Below, in pieces: positions 34,900 to 47,467 of a DNA stretch of 64,000 nucleotides (within the stretch, counting starts at the first letter, position 1; each line of letters begins with the position of its first letter). The translations under genes were made by a program, and so were the position numbers. Location of the stretch: assembly GCA_019916065.1 (NCBI GenBank), contig CM034233.1, positions 17,692,436 through 17,756,435 of the forward strand, in the 5' to 3' direction. The notes under the pieces are model-generated. The model worked only from the letters and a program-made list of their open reading frames with translations, was not told where the DNA came from and did no database searches. This stretch comes from Vitellaria paradoxa (Eukaryota > Streptophyta > Magnoliopsida > Ericales > Sapotaceae).

Positions 34900-35262
34900 T
34901 GTTGAAAATGACCATCCAAGTCGGTGACATAAGGAGTAAGAATGGAGCAAGTTTCCATATTAAAAATGGAAGCCAAGTGCCAAACTTCAAAAGCGAACCA
35001 TGAACTATCTGCACCATTAATTTCGTTTAATACACTGATTGGTGCTTTGTTTGTTAGCTCCAAACCTAAGTTATAAATAAAGGAGAAGGGAGAGCGTGTG
35101 GGCGTGGCGCCGAAAAGAACTATAGAGAGGGGAAGGGGGAGAGAGCTCCCTGTTAAAAAAAAAAAAGAAAAGAAAAAATCTTGTAATACAAAATTCATAA
35201 TTCAATAAAAAAAAAATCTAAGAGTTTTGTGTGTTTAATAGATCCTTTCTCTAAATCCAACA
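34900..35262 (+). repeat. Possible solo LTR
   Basis: A block of about 363 bp bounded by tgttgaaaat and ctaaatccaaca. It has a TATA-like ttataaataaagg near 35069 and an aataaaa signal near 35203, the arrangement expected for U3-R-U5 of a plant LTR. The flanking 5-mers GCCTG and CTCTG match at only three positions, and no internal region is attached. The two open frames on the minus strand across it are probably incidental. Confidence 0.4.
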
Positions 35263-38200
35263 CTCTGTTTGGTAATCTAACCAGTTTTTCACCTTTTAGT
35301 TATTAATTTTTTGATTTTTTTTAAAATATCAAATATATCATCTTATATTTTAATTTTTTTAAGTCATAAAATATAAAAATGTCAAATTAACAAAAAATTC
35401 AAAAACTAACTAATAAAAATCTAGCTTTTTTTTTCCTTGTCTAAATACAGAAAAAGTTAACTTATTAGTAACTTGCTAATAGTCAACCATAAAAAAATTA
35501 AATTTTTTTAATTTCCAAACTAAACCTAATTAAGAAGCCCGCGTTAATCCAATCTTTTAGTTTTTCTCTTGTTTTCTGGACCACTTTGAGATATGAGGAA
35601 GCTTCCATTAATTTTGTTATCTTTCCCAAAGGGGGACTGGCAAGGCGGAGTCATAAAATTACGTGTAGGTGGATAAATTATAAGACATATAAGTGATTGA
35701 TGAAATTTCATAAGATACAAGAAATAAAAAAAAAGCTTAATTATTGGAAAGAGAAGAAAATAGAAAACAAATTATTAAAGTGGGATTAGATATTTTTTAA
35801 TTAGTTGTGCTGGATAAAGTAAGTATAATTGTATTGATATGCATTTAGGTTAAAATTTATTTTTTTCATTAAATAGACACATTTAGTATTGAGTTATTTT
35901 TTTTTTTTTCAGATGAGTACAATTGGTATTTTTTTTTTCTTTCTTTCTTTAGGCAGGCATAATTGAGTGTGGAAGAGAATATTAACAAGGAAAAAACAAA
36001 TTTTGAGAATGGACACGTGCCCCTCTGGGCATACGCTACCTCCGCCCCCGGCTTGTTATATGTCTTAATTCCTTTGGTCATTTTCCCATCCGACTCCTAC
36101 CTAAGTTTATTATATTGAAGTAGAGAGCAAGGTAAGCTAAATATTACCCATTTAAAAAAAAAAAGAAAGAAAGAAATTAAAAGGTAAGTTAAATATTTTG
36201 GAGGAATAAGTAGTCCACTGACTCCACAATCATCTGCAAATATTCTATCTTGTAGAATTAATTAGCTGCTGATCATGCTACTTGTTCAGTCAGTTCAAAG
36301 ACTTTGAGTTGGGTGGTTAATTAACACGCCACGCCCTGACAAATGACAATCTATGAGATGTAATATTTGCTTGAAATTGAGATGACTCAGATGAGTCGAA
36401 AGCTTCCTCCAGGACCCAGGCGGCTGAAAACTATGATACCAGACGTGCATATGTATGTTGTATATGTTCTGTGCTTGCTCTATGTATACTAATTGAAACC
36501 AATCTCATTAATTAATTGGATAGGAAAAGGAAAAGCAAACCCGCAATGCAGTCAAGTCATTTTATAATATTCATTATATTCTCAGCTCAGGCAGCCACCT
36601 CTCTGAGCAGTCAATTTGTGTATATTTTCTTTTCTTAAGTAGATAAGGAGCTTATCTAACCATTTCATCTCCCAATCACATCAATTTTCTACAAACAGGG
36701 TCAATAATTAATTGATGTGTTGAACTTCACTATATACGAACATTTACCCTTTTTTTTAACGGTAAAAAAGAGTTTATATGAACATATATCTACTTTCCCT
36801 GCTTAAATGTTCAAATGAAAGATATAGAGTTATATATTCACAGTTCATTGTATCTCAAAATGATTATCATTGCATGCACCCCAACTACAAGTTTCTGTCA
36901 TTGGTAAGTACTAATAGAGACAAAAATTTGAGCCCCATCACTTGCACGAACTATGCATAAGTCCTGCTCATATATGATGGGGAATTTTGACCCACCAGCT
37001 TTAATTTGTGGGGGTACCTTCACCACCTTATCACTTTCTCTCTGTGTCCCCTCCTTCTGTACACATGAAATTCTTATCCAACACAGTTGGATATACATAC
37101 ATACATACATATATATATAGATATATATATTAATTCCTATGTTAATGTCGCTGCATATATTGCAAATTTTCTTCCTCTCTGTTGAGAACTGCAACTGTTA
37201 GCTATATATATACACACACGAAGACAAGTACTTGTAAGTTCATTCAACAACGGTTTTGGTTACTGTTTAGGTGTCCCTAGCTTTGTCCGGATGGTGGCGG
37301 GTTTGCTCCCTGAGTTTATGCATTCGTTTGAATCTCGCTGCCTATTTTTTTGATTTTTTTTTTTTTGGAAACAATTAAATTTAACATTTCACATTTTAAT
37401 TTTTTTTTATTTAAACTTCTTTTAAATCATGAAAACAAAAATATCAAATGAACAAAAAGTTAAAGAAAATTAGTTACTAAAATTTTAGTTTCTTCCCTAA
37501 ATACCCAAAAAAAAAAGTAGTTAAATATAAAAAAAAAGTTAATTTTTTTTCTTTCTAAATTAACCCTAAAGTGTGACTAAAATTGGTGGTGTGGGGGAAT
37601 TGTGCTCCTTAAAACATCATCAAAGGTTTACCTGAAGCAAAAGTAAATAAAAAAAAATGAAAAATAGTATCGGTAGAAATTACACTTGTTGGATTCATTT
37701 TCATGGAATTTATTATAGCAACGAATTGATCAAGCATAACTGAAAAGAAGTTCGTTAATTTCTAATTTTAAAGCATTGCAATTAATTAATAAAGAAAATA
37801 GATGGATAATTCACTTTGGGCAAATCGGGCAAGAGTAATGCAGTGTTGAAGTTCATTAACCAAATATAAGCTCCTTGAGTTCACGACATCAACATATGAT
37901 AGTTTCCAGAAAATAATTTATAAGTGAAAGTTCTGTAAAATATATATACATATACATATACATATATTTTTCCAATTGTTATATAGAATGCTGTTGAGTC
38001 AACATCAAGAATTGCTTTGAGTAAGGCTTCATTTATTTAAATGAAAAATATTTTTTGAAAACTATTTTGTTAATATTTTAAAACAATATCTTATAAAAAC
38101 ATAAATCAAAAAATATTTTGTATTAAAATAAACGGAACGTAAATGATTTATAATTTTGTCGAGGTGCTTCGAATCAATCTTTGAGCAACAACAGGAATGA

Positions 38201-38521
38201 ATGATCCGATCACTTAAATGATTCACTAATAAGTACCGACTATGACAGTAATTAATTAAAGGAGAAATTACCATAAAAGTCGTGCCTTCGTGTCAAAAGG
38301 TGAGAAACACAGATACATATATGAGTATGAGATATGGATACATATGGATATAAATATAGATATGATAATTTAAAAAAATATATAAATACGGTAGAAACAT
38401 AATAAAAGATTATAGATTTTAGTTAATTTTTATTAGTTATATATATGTGTATATAATATTTGTAACAAAACTAATTTAATATATAGTTTAATATATAAAA
38501 ACATAACAAAGCATAAGTTAT
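35263..38521. other. Gene-free AT-rich interval
   Basis: Contains MITE-like A/T-rich fragments at about 35268-35530 and 37360-37570, which share words such as aaaatatcaaat and aaaaagttaa. Short (CATA)n and (TA)n tracts lie near 37092-37130 and 37945-37975. No gene recognised. Confidence 0.5.
37266..37376 (+). mobile_element. Possible SINE fragment ending in T run
   Basis: GC-richer than its surroundings. It has an A-box-like TAGCTTTGTCCGG and a B-box-like GTTTGAATCTC about 50 bp apart, followed by T runs. T-ending SINEs of the Au type occur widely in plants. No target duplication seen. Confidence 0.3.
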
Positions 38522-38959
38522 TGTTATGAATAATGGTAATTAAGTGACAAAATAATAGAGAAATGAAAGAGTATAAGCAATTACGAACAAAAAGACACGG
38601 AATTTATATGGTTTCGTAAATTGTCTACATCCATAGACAAAAATGACCAGTAAAATATTTTGACTAACACAAATATAGTTGATAAGTAAAGAATAACTCA
38701 CTCAAACATAAAACCCCGATTACACCCAAATGTTCTCTTTTATTCCCAAAACTCTTCCACATTTTTACACTTCTACAAATAAAGAATTAACATGTATTTA
38801 TAAGTAAAGTGTATGTGCTTAATTTGGTAACTAAAATACCACCACAAAATACGCTTGTTGTTAAACCATTACTTCATTAGGCAACACAAAAATAATTTGT
38901 GGTTTGGAAATGGTACCAAACACTTGTTAGGTGATTATTCACAAGACATATATGTAACA
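38522..38959 (-). repeat. 3' LTR of copia element 2
   Basis: 438 bp, TG..CA, partner of 42950-43387. Confidence 0.94.
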
Positions 38960-38978
38960 AATCTTCACCTTGGATTGT
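38960..38978 (-). promoter_or_regulatory. Polypurine tract of copia element 2
   Basis: Minus-strand CCAAGGTGAAGATT abuts the 3' LTR and resembles the AAGGTGGAGATT tract common in Tnt1-like elements. Confidence 0.72.
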
Positions 38979-38989
38979 GAATAGTGAAA

Positions 38990-40512
38990 TTCCAAAATCT
39001 TTTATTTACGTCTTCATCATAGCCCTGAGGGGAACTCAAATACTATCTATACCAAAACAGGCTTGGTTAACATATTTGCTAGATTATTTACCGTTGCTAT
39101 CTTCTTTATTGCTATATCCCCTTAGGAAATGATATCTTGAACAAAATATCTTCTAATGTCAATGTGCTTAGTCCTTTCATGAGACATTTGATTTTTAGTC
39201 AAATGTATAACACTCTGACTGTCACAAAACACAATAGCAGTTTCCTTTTAATAATCCCAAGTCGAAAGACAAATCTTGCAACCATAGGCCTCTTTAATTG
39301 CTTCTGTGACAGCTATATACTTGGCCTCTGTTATTGACAAGGCTGTGATAGACTGTAATTAGCCTTCCAACTAACAGTACAACCTGACAAAGTAAAAACA
39401 TACTCTATAAGAGACCTTTGCTTATCCAGATCACCAGCATAGTCTGAATTAGCATACCCAAAAAATACCTCGTGTTATGGCATTTTTACTAAATACCAAG
39501 CCCAAATCTACAGTACCTTTCAAATAACGCAAAATCTACTTTACTGCTTAATAATGAAATTTACCAAGACTTGCCATATATCTACTGACTACACTACTAG
39601 TATGGGAAATGTTAGGCCTACTATAAGTCATAGCATACATGATGCTACCAACTACACTGGAATAAAGAATATAAATCACATGCTCTTTTTTTTTTCCTTT
39701 TGTCTGAGGACATAACTCTGATGATAACTTGAAGTGTGCAGCTAATAGAGTATTAACCAGCTTACAATTTTGCATGTCGAATCGTTTAAGGACCCTCTCA
39801 ATGTATCCTTCTTGAGAAAGATAGAATTTGCCAACTTTTCAATCCCTCTGAATCTTCATGCCTAAAATTTTCTTTGCTGCACTTAGATCTTTCATCTCAA
39901 ATTCAAAACTCAACTAAGCTTTTAACTTGTTAATTTCTGCTTTGTCTTTTGCAGCTATTAATATGTCATCAACTTACAATAATAAGTACTAGAAAGATCC
40001 ATTATGTACTTTTTGTGATACACATAGTTGTCATATTGACTTCTAGAATACCTATGCCCAATCATAAAAGTATCAAATCTTTTATATCACTGCCTGGGAG
40101 ATTACTTCAAACCATATAATGGCTTTTTCAATTTGCAAACATGGTCTTCTTTTTCTTGTATTGTGAACCCCTCTAATTGTTGTTTGTAGATCTCCTTCTC
40201 TATCTTACCATGTAAGAAAGCTATCTTAACATTGAGTTGATTAAGCTCTAAGTCAAGAGATGCAACAATGGCAAGCAGTATATGAATAGAAGTGTGTCTA
40301 ACAATAGGTGAGAAAATTTCGTTGAAATCCATACCTTCTTTCTGAGTGTAGCTTTTAGCTATCATGCGTGATTTGAATTTACCTACTTCAAGTTTTGGAG
40401 TTCCTTCTTTTTTCTTGACAACCCATTTGTAACCAACAGCTTTTTTACTTTTTGGTAACTTTGCCAACTCCAAAGTTTGATTCTTGTAGAGAGATTCAAT
40501 CTCCTCATTCAT
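38990..40512 (-). pseudogene. Copia element 2 reverse transcriptase and RNase H remnant
   Basis: The RT start is recognisable from 40512 (VGYKWVVKKKEG, then KEGMDFNEIFSP and LKKPLYGLK). The first catalytic aspartate is asparagine (AAT at 40231-40233, in NVKIAFLHG). The second active-site motif has lost its tyrosine to a stop codon near 39970, leaving VDDIL. A connection segment lies at 39775-39548 (SSVVGSIMYAM..SRPNI). RNase H fragments include CDSQSVIHL and HERTKHIDIR near 39130-39240. Several stops break the frame. Not functional. Confidence 0.9.
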
Positions 40513-40760
40513 TGCTGTAAAGCTATTGAGATAATTCTAAATGAGCAATGGCTTCTTGGTATGAAGATGGACCTGGCATCTCAATTTGTTCATCAATTGT
40601 CCATGCAAAGGCTACCATATCTTCATATCTTTTAGGTAGCTTGGTTTCCCACCTTTGTCGAAGAGTAGCAATACTATATTGTAGCTCCTTTAGGAATATT
40701 TTTTTTAATTATCACTTGACATCTCCTGGGAAAAGGTCTGATTTATTGACTCTTCCTTTT

Positions 40761-41884
40761 CTACCACTCTTGGTTCAAACTCCACCTTCTTGTTGGCATT
40801 ACACTTGTTTGTTCTGTTGTAACAACTTTCTTTTTTTGGTGAAGTATTGTTGACTCATTAAAAATAACATCTTTGCTAATGATAAATTTTGGTGACTTAG
40901 GATCAAGACACCACAACCTGTATCCTTTCACACCAGATGCATATCCGAGAAATATCCCCTTCTTGGCTCTAAGCTCAAGCTTCCCATCATTGACATGAGC
41001 ATAAGCCAGACATCCAAAAATCCTTATATTTGAATAGTCAGAGAGGCTACTTAACCATATTGATGGGGATTTGTTCATAGATAACAAGCTATGTTGACTG
41101 CTTCTGCCCAAAACTCCCTTGATAGTCTAGCATTCAAGAGCATACATCTTGCTCTTTCCAAAAGTGTTCGATTCATTCGTTCTATAACTCCATTCTGCTG
41201 TGGTGTATGTTTAACTATACGATATCGTATAATACCTTTATTCTTACAGAACTCTAGCAAATCACCTCCACAAAACTCAAAAGCATTATTAGTACTGAAA
41301 CGCTTGATCTTCTTGCCGGTCGATTTCGCAATCAAGGCTTTCCATTGCTTGAAGGTAAAAAACACATCATTCTTAAGTTTTAGAAAATAAACCCAAACTT
41401 TTCTCGAATAATCATTGATAAAAGTCAATAAATAATGAGCACCACCTTTGGAATGAACACGAGATGGACCCCATAAATCAGAGTGAACATAATCCAATGT
41501 TGACTTGGTTCTATGAACAACAGTTTTGAACTTGCCTCTAGTCTGCTTACCAAAAATATAATGCTCACAAAATTGTAACTTAGCAAGTTTTTGACCACAT
41601 AAAAGGCCCCTCTTTCTTAATTCATACATCCCTCTCTCACTCATATGCCCCAACCCTAAGTACCATAACTTGGCGATTGCATAATCAGTGTCTGATGAAG
41701 ACTTAGCAACAGCAGTAGTACCTGTCATTGTACTATCTTGTAACAGACAAAGGTTTCCAAACTTTTTACTCTTTATCACAACTATGGCACCATTAGTGAC
41801 TTTCAAAACTCCATCTTCACTAGAGTACTTGTACCCAGTGGAATCTAGGATACCCAATGAAATAAGGTTCAGCCGTAAATCCAA
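40761..41884 (-). pseudogene. Copia element 2 integrase remnant
   Basis: Spans the GAG-pre-integrase region and core. The zinc-binding HHCC set is damaged: the LW.L..GHM region has tyrosine for the first histidine, and the CEH. motif has tyrosine for the last cysteine. In the core, the second catalytic aspartate is asparagine (codon at 41288-41290, TNN for TDN), while HSDLWGP and the glutamate in the NGVIERMNRT block remain. A frameshift near 41100 joins it to a downstream segment (IRIFGCLAYAHV, then KGIFLGY), the usual integrase C-terminus. Catalytically dead even without the frame breaks. Confidence 0.9.
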
Positions 41885-42164
41885 AACATGGCAAACATCA
41901 ATTAAAGTCTAGATAGTACCATCGTACATCTTGATTTGTATGGAGCCAATTCCAATAGCCTTGCAGGAATTATTATTTCCCATCAAGACATACCCTCCAC
42001 TAATTGGTTAATAACTAAAGAACCAGTCCCTATTAGGACACATGTGATTGGAACATCCAGAATCAAGCACGCAGTCCTTATTGAGCTGGAAATTCTCTGT
42101 GATGACTGAGACAACGAACTCCCCATCCTTGAAGTCTTTGACAGTTCTAGCAATCGCATTCATT

Positions 42165-42913
42165 TTTTTCTTTGAGCTTCCTGCAGCCTTTCATCATATG
42201 CCCTGGCTTATGACAATAAAAGCATTCAACTTTTCTTGTTCAAGACTTTGACCTAGATTTTCTTTTATCATCTACACTATTCTGATTTGCTCTGCCATGA
42301 ACAACAAGAGTGTCGCTTTGCTCATCTACACCACCAACTGGTGTTTTTTTCTTTAGTTAGTGTGAGTGCAAAATAGATTTGACATCTTCAGTTGAGATGG
42401 AGTCTCTTTCATAGAGCAATATTGTAACAAAATGCTTGTAAGAAGGTGGTAAAGAACTCAACAAAATATGAGCTACATCTTCATCATCGATTTTTACTTG
42501 GATATTTTTTAAATCTGAAATAACTTTGGTGTACTCAAAAAGATAATTCGGGATGGGAGTACCTTCCTTCATTCGAATGGTGTAAAGTAATTGCTTCAAA
42601 TACAGCTTGGTGGCTGGGGATTTTTTTATATAGAGTTTCTCCAATTTGTTACATAATTCTTGTGCAATCTTCTCGTCACTGACCTCACGCAAAATCTGGT
42701 CACCAAGGCACAATAATATTGAACTGTGTGCTTTGTCCAAAATCTCTTTCTTGTCATCATCTTTCATGTCCTTAGGTAACGCATTAATACCTTCTAGTGC
42801 GGTTGCAATACCCTAAGTTATTAATAGGGCTTTTGTCTTCAACTGCCATATGTTGAAGCCGTTCTTCCCATTAAATTCTCTATATTGAACTTTGTTAAAG
42901 CTGACGGTGCCAT
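42165..42913 (-). pseudogene. Copia element 2 gag remnant
   Basis: The ATG at 42913 (MAPSALTKFN) lies 37 bases after the 5' LTR, the expected place. The frame shifts within about 10 codons and has a TAG near 42820. The longest open part is 42767-42357 with the gag helices (YLKQLLYTIRMKEG, then LLSSLPPSY). A CCHC zinc knuckle (CFYCHKPGHMMKGC) is readable near 42180-42235 beyond a stop. Confidence 0.85.
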
Positions 42914-42935
42914 CTTAATCACGAAATTAACCGAG

Positions 42936-42948
42936 CTCTGACACTAGT
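42936..42948 (-). promoter_or_regulatory. Primer-binding site of copia element 2
   Basis: Minus-strand TAGTGTCAGAGC next to the 5' LTR. It matches the initiator-Met site TGGTATCAGAGC with two transitions. Confidence 0.75.
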
Positions 42949-42949
42949 T

Positions 42950-43387
42950 TGTTGTGAATAATGGTGGTTAAGTGACAAAACAATAGAGAAATGGAAGAAT
43001 ATAAGCAACCACAAACAAAAAGATATGGAATTTACATGGTTTGGCAAATTGCTTACATTCACAGGCAAAAACAACCAGGATAATATTTTCACTAACATAA
43101 ATATAGTTTACAGGTGGAGAATAACTCACTCAAACCCAAACCCCAATTACACCCAAATGCTCTCTTTTATTCCCACAACCCTTCCACGTTTTTTACACTT
43201 TCACAAATGAAGAATTAACGTGTATTTATAGGTGAAGTGTAGGTGCTTAATTTAGTAACCAAAATACCACCATAAAATATGCTTGCTTTTAAACCATTAC
43301 TTTATCAGGTACCACAGAAATAATTTGTGGTTTGGACATGGTACCAAACACTTGTCAAGTGATTATTCACAAGATATATATGTAACA
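42950..43387 (-). repeat. 5' LTR of copia element 2
   Basis: 438 bp, TG..CA, partner of 38522-38959. Confidence 0.94.
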
Positions 43388-46300
43388 ACTATAAAATTTT
43401 ATAATTTTAGGAGTTTTGTCTACTCAAATTTAAATTTGTTTTAATCATATATTTAAAGAAAAAATGATAAAATAATATGACATTCTACATGTATGGCGTG
43501 TTTGATGCATGTCTTAAAATGTCTAAAAAATATGTATGTTCGTGTCAAATATAGATATGGCATTCATTTGAGGTGTCCTTACTTACTAAATCAAAATTAA
43601 ATTAATTGAAACCATTTTGATTAATTTACAACAAGTTCACCTCAAAACCAACAGTGAATAATTTAAAGTACCCCAAGGGTTAGCTTGAGTAATTTGTGGG
43701 TATACTCTCCACATAAATTACACAGGAGCGGGAGGTGCGTGAGGGGTAGCGTACATATCTCCGATTTACCCATCTGCTGCACTGTTCATTGAGAGTTGCA
43801 ATAAAGTGATGAAGGTTCCGAGTTATTAAAAAAAAAAGTACCCCCGGAGCAGGAGCTGAATTAATACAACAGGATTTGCCCATAAAGATTCAACATATAG
43901 ATGTTTGTTTTCACCATCAGACGCAAACCCACCCAGCCAGCATAAACAAATACTATTGTATGAATTAATCCCAATATATATATATAATTTGATTTGGTCA
44001 TGAATATGAAAACTTAAATTAATTTCTTTATGAATTAATCGGCATATATTACAATAGTTATCAAGTATCTAATAATTAAGCCATATGTAAAATTTACATA
44101 GGGATAATACCATAGTGAAGTAGCTACCCCAACATTAATTATGGGTAAAAAAATATCAACAAGGTGCCTGTTCATGTATAGAACCTAGCTGTTTGTTTTT
44201 ATATGAAGAGTCTGATCAGGTGGTTAATGATATATCTAGAGCTGGTTCCAGACTTCTTATGACTACTGAAGATGACTTAGCTAATATATATATATATATA
44301 TATATAATTGGCGGTATATGATGATGATAATTAATACAACGGCAGCAAGAGATTCCGCAACTGCACTTAGGGATCATTCAGTGAAGAAAGAAGTATAAGC
44401 CCTGATTTGCTAGCTAGAAATCTCCAATGATTCCTCCACTAGAGAGAGATAGAGAGAAGAATATTGTAGCCCTTTCTTTTCTTAATTTTGTTTTTTTGTT
44501 TGTTTTTAATTTTCAAAATTTAATGGCAAGGTCATGAGTTAATACATACCAGATCAAAGATGTCAAATCCCAAAATAACATCACATAATATTACCATGGA
44601 AATATATATAAATTCAGATAATTAAGTATTCAAATAAATGATGGATCTGGTTCCAGAACATTAATTGAAGTAGAAATATATGTGGATCTCCTCAAATTTC
44701 AAACGGCTTATCCTCAAGCGCAACATTTATTACCTTAGATATACACAAATACAAAGTCAAATATCTACCTCTTAATGTTTTTCAGAAACTTACACCAATA
44801 TGTCTTGGAGCTAGGACACAACAATCAAAGCAACATGGAAGTTAAATGAAATTCACAGCAACATAAAGGAGGGGGGGGAGAGAGAGAGAGAGAGAGAGAT
44901 CCAAATTCTTCTGAAACACAAAAGCATCAAGAACTTGCCATGGTAAAGGCATGTACCATGGCAACTTCTCTTCAATCAACTCAAAAACACGACCAGTACC
45001 TACCCGAAACTCCACCTTTGAATACGGACGCAAAAGCAAATATAACATATAAAACCATATAGAGTACTGTGGAAGGCTCTCAAAGTCAAATATATATATA
45101 TATATACATCTAGTTGTATATATAGATTTGCTTGATCTAGCAAACAATCGGACCGATAGGCTTCGATTCCCCGAGAGAAGAGAAGAAGAAGAAGCAGAAG
45201 AAGAAGATCACGATGAACAAGCAAGAGGAAGAAACTGATCGATGCATGTTTGGACGTTGTTGAAAGGTAAAGCGCTGACCCTTGTTCATTTAGAATAGGC
45301 TGGAGATGAAAAGTAGGGTTTCTTCTTCTTCGGCGAACCCATTTTCCTTCTCAGACCTTCTCTATCTTCCTCTTTCTCTTTCTCTTTCTGGTTCTGATCT
45401 TTGATGAGGTTTTTGGTTTGGTGGATAACGATGGATAGTAAAGGATGTTGGGGGAGCGGTAGTGATGAAGAAAGTGAGGGATTAATGATGAGAGAGGGAA
45501 GTTAGAGGACATGATGATTACTGGAGGGTGTGTTTTTGCGTTGGAAGAAGGGCTAAAAATCCAAAGCAAGGAGGTGGTGGTAATAATGCTTAATTCTCTG
45601 GAGCTTTCATTGCTCTTTTGGCTCTTTTACATGGAGGATATATATTATCATCAACCACTTTACCATAACACTCCGCTCTGCTTCCTCCTTCTAGTCCCCA
45701 ATACAACAGCTTTAGAGAGAGTAGGGTATACCGATGGAAATGGCTGGGAAGGTGCAGAGGGGGCACGTATTTCTTTTATGGAAAAATCCTATTCACACAC
45801 ATACACACACACACACATATTTGGCTTTTTAATAATATTTTATCACTCACAAGAGTGTTATTTAGTGGGCGTTTGATTTTTTAATTTGTATAAATTTTTA
45901 TAATCTTTTATTAAGTTTTACCCATTTATGTGTTTTTCGTGTGTTTAATTTGAAATTTTAATATTTATAATTTTTTTTCCAATTTTTACTTAACTTTTCC
46001 CTAACAAATGTCACGAAAATTGAAATCAAACTCCATTTTTTTTCCTTTGTAACTCATGTGCCAATTTGTATTTATCTCCATTAATTTTTAGAATTTTGAA
46101 TAGTTAACCACCAAATAGACCTTTTAGTGAGGAGACGACTTAATAAGCTCTCAATGACTCTGAAAAGATTTGAATTAGTGACCTTTATGAAGCAAATTTA
46201 AAATCTCATCAGTTAAGTTAATTTTTAAAATTATTAAATTCAAACTTGCCTTTTTCTGCTTTTTGAGCCACCAAACAGCGTCTTAGTCTCATCACAAGCA

Positions 46301-47111
46301 TTTTTATTAATGTGAGTCGTACAATTTAATAAATAGGAGAACAAAGCAGAAAGAGAAATGTAATTATATGTAGCATAATATTATAACTCTAATTCTTCTA
46401 TGCGCAATTATGTGCAGCGTTACTCTTATGTGCGCTTGGTTTGAAAATAAGAAAATTATTTATTTTTTTTTATTTTTTAGATCTATATGATTTTTATAAA
46501 AATTTAATTTTTTGTTTGATAGTTTTTATATATATTATATTTATCTATCATAAAAAAATACCTTCAAATAGAAAATTTTACCTATGCACGTATAAATTTT
46601 TTTATTTAAAAAATTAAGCCTTTTTTTTTTGCAAACCGTGCCTAAATCTTTTATTTTTTGTAATTTTTTTATGAATATAAATAACATGTCTAAAAATTAT
46701 CAAACAAATAAATTAAATTAAATTTTGATGAAAAATACATATAAGACAAAAAAAAAAAGCACTAAACTAAGCCTTATTCTATGTTGACTCAATTTCAATT
46801 TTACAATGCAGCATGTGTGTTGGGTATTTGCATCAGTTGTCTCAAATTTTTTTTCTTTTGCATTTTTTTATTTTAAAGTAAATAAAAGTGTAAAAAAAAG
46901 TATAAATCAAATTTCTACGTAGTCATTTCTATATGAGAGAATATCTACAGTGCCATTGTAATATTCTTTATGGCAGAAAATTATTTAAACAAACTGATTT
47001 AAAGTGATGTTGAATAAAAAAATTCTTATAATTAAAAAATATTTCGACAGACATTTTTAGCTTGCCTGACATCCTATTTTTGTAGGGCATGAATTATTTT
47101 TTGAGTTTGTT
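43388..47111. other. Interval with no supported gene
   Basis: Small open frames at 44842-45569 (minus) and 45511-45876 (plus) lie in a less AT-rich, pyrimidine-rich block that looks like a leader or non-coding transcript. A strong hairpin lies at 44935-44974. (TA)n at about 44286-44306, (GA)n at about 44878-44900 and (CA)n at about 45794-45818. The remainder is A/T-rich MITE-like sequence. Confidence 0.45.
44935..44974. other. Perfect inverted repeat (hairpin)
   Basis: TTGCCATGGTA and TACCATGGCAA separated by 8 bases, extended by AGAA/TTCT after one mismatch. The stem is about 16 bp in a pyrimidine-rich minus-strand context. It does not match a miRNA I know. Confidence 0.6.
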
Positions 47112-47467
47112 AAAGTGTCATTTGGTTTATTTTTTTGTTTTTTATTTTTTGTTTTTTATTTTATATGTTTTATGTTTTAAAAATCTCAAAATAAGAAAAT
47201 AGAAAATAATTTATTTTTCTTATTTTAAGATTTTTCTTGTTTTGATTTAAAAACAGTTAGAACGATTTTTTACTATTTTTTATTTCATGTATAAATTCAT
47301 TTTCTATTTTTTAAAACAAAATTTAAAAACACAATTGATTAAATACGTTTTAAGCTATTTTCTTTATTTTTAAAAGCATAAAATAAAAAATAAATTCAAA
47401 ACATAAAATAGAAAATAAAAAATAAAAACAAAAAATAAAAAATAAAAAAAACAAACTGAATGTTACC
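47112..47467 (+). mobile_element. MITE, family M2 copy 2
   Basis: About 355 bp, bounded by aagtgtcatttggttta and caaactgaatgttacct. Full-length relative of 16379-16709 in the opposite orientation. Confidence 0.7.

Larger units (their letters stand above)
38522..43387 (-). mobile_element. Copia-type LTR retrotransposon 2 (old, degenerate)
   Basis: 4,866 bp with two 438-bp LTRs (tgtt.tgaa to tatgtaaca). The LTRs differ at roughly 59 of 437 sites by eye, mostly transitions, so it is clearly older than element 1. Flanking 5-mers GTTAT (38517-38521) and ACTAT (43388-43392) differ by two transitions, consistent with a mutated target duplication. Domain order is gag, protease/integrase, RT, RNase H on the minus strand. 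Integrase and RT resemble the Tnt1-like branch of copia. Many stops and frameshifts. Confidence 0.95.

Noticed and set aside
34784..35198. Two overlapping minus-strand frames of 77 and 111 codons
   Set aside because: Hydrophobic low-complexity translation with no motif; they overlap the candidate solo LTR and are better explained as chance frames.
44842..45569. Minus-strand frames near the hairpin, including one ending in Leu/Ser repeats
   Set aside because: Composition is driven by (CT)n and (TA)n tracts; no family recognised and no clear gene structure.
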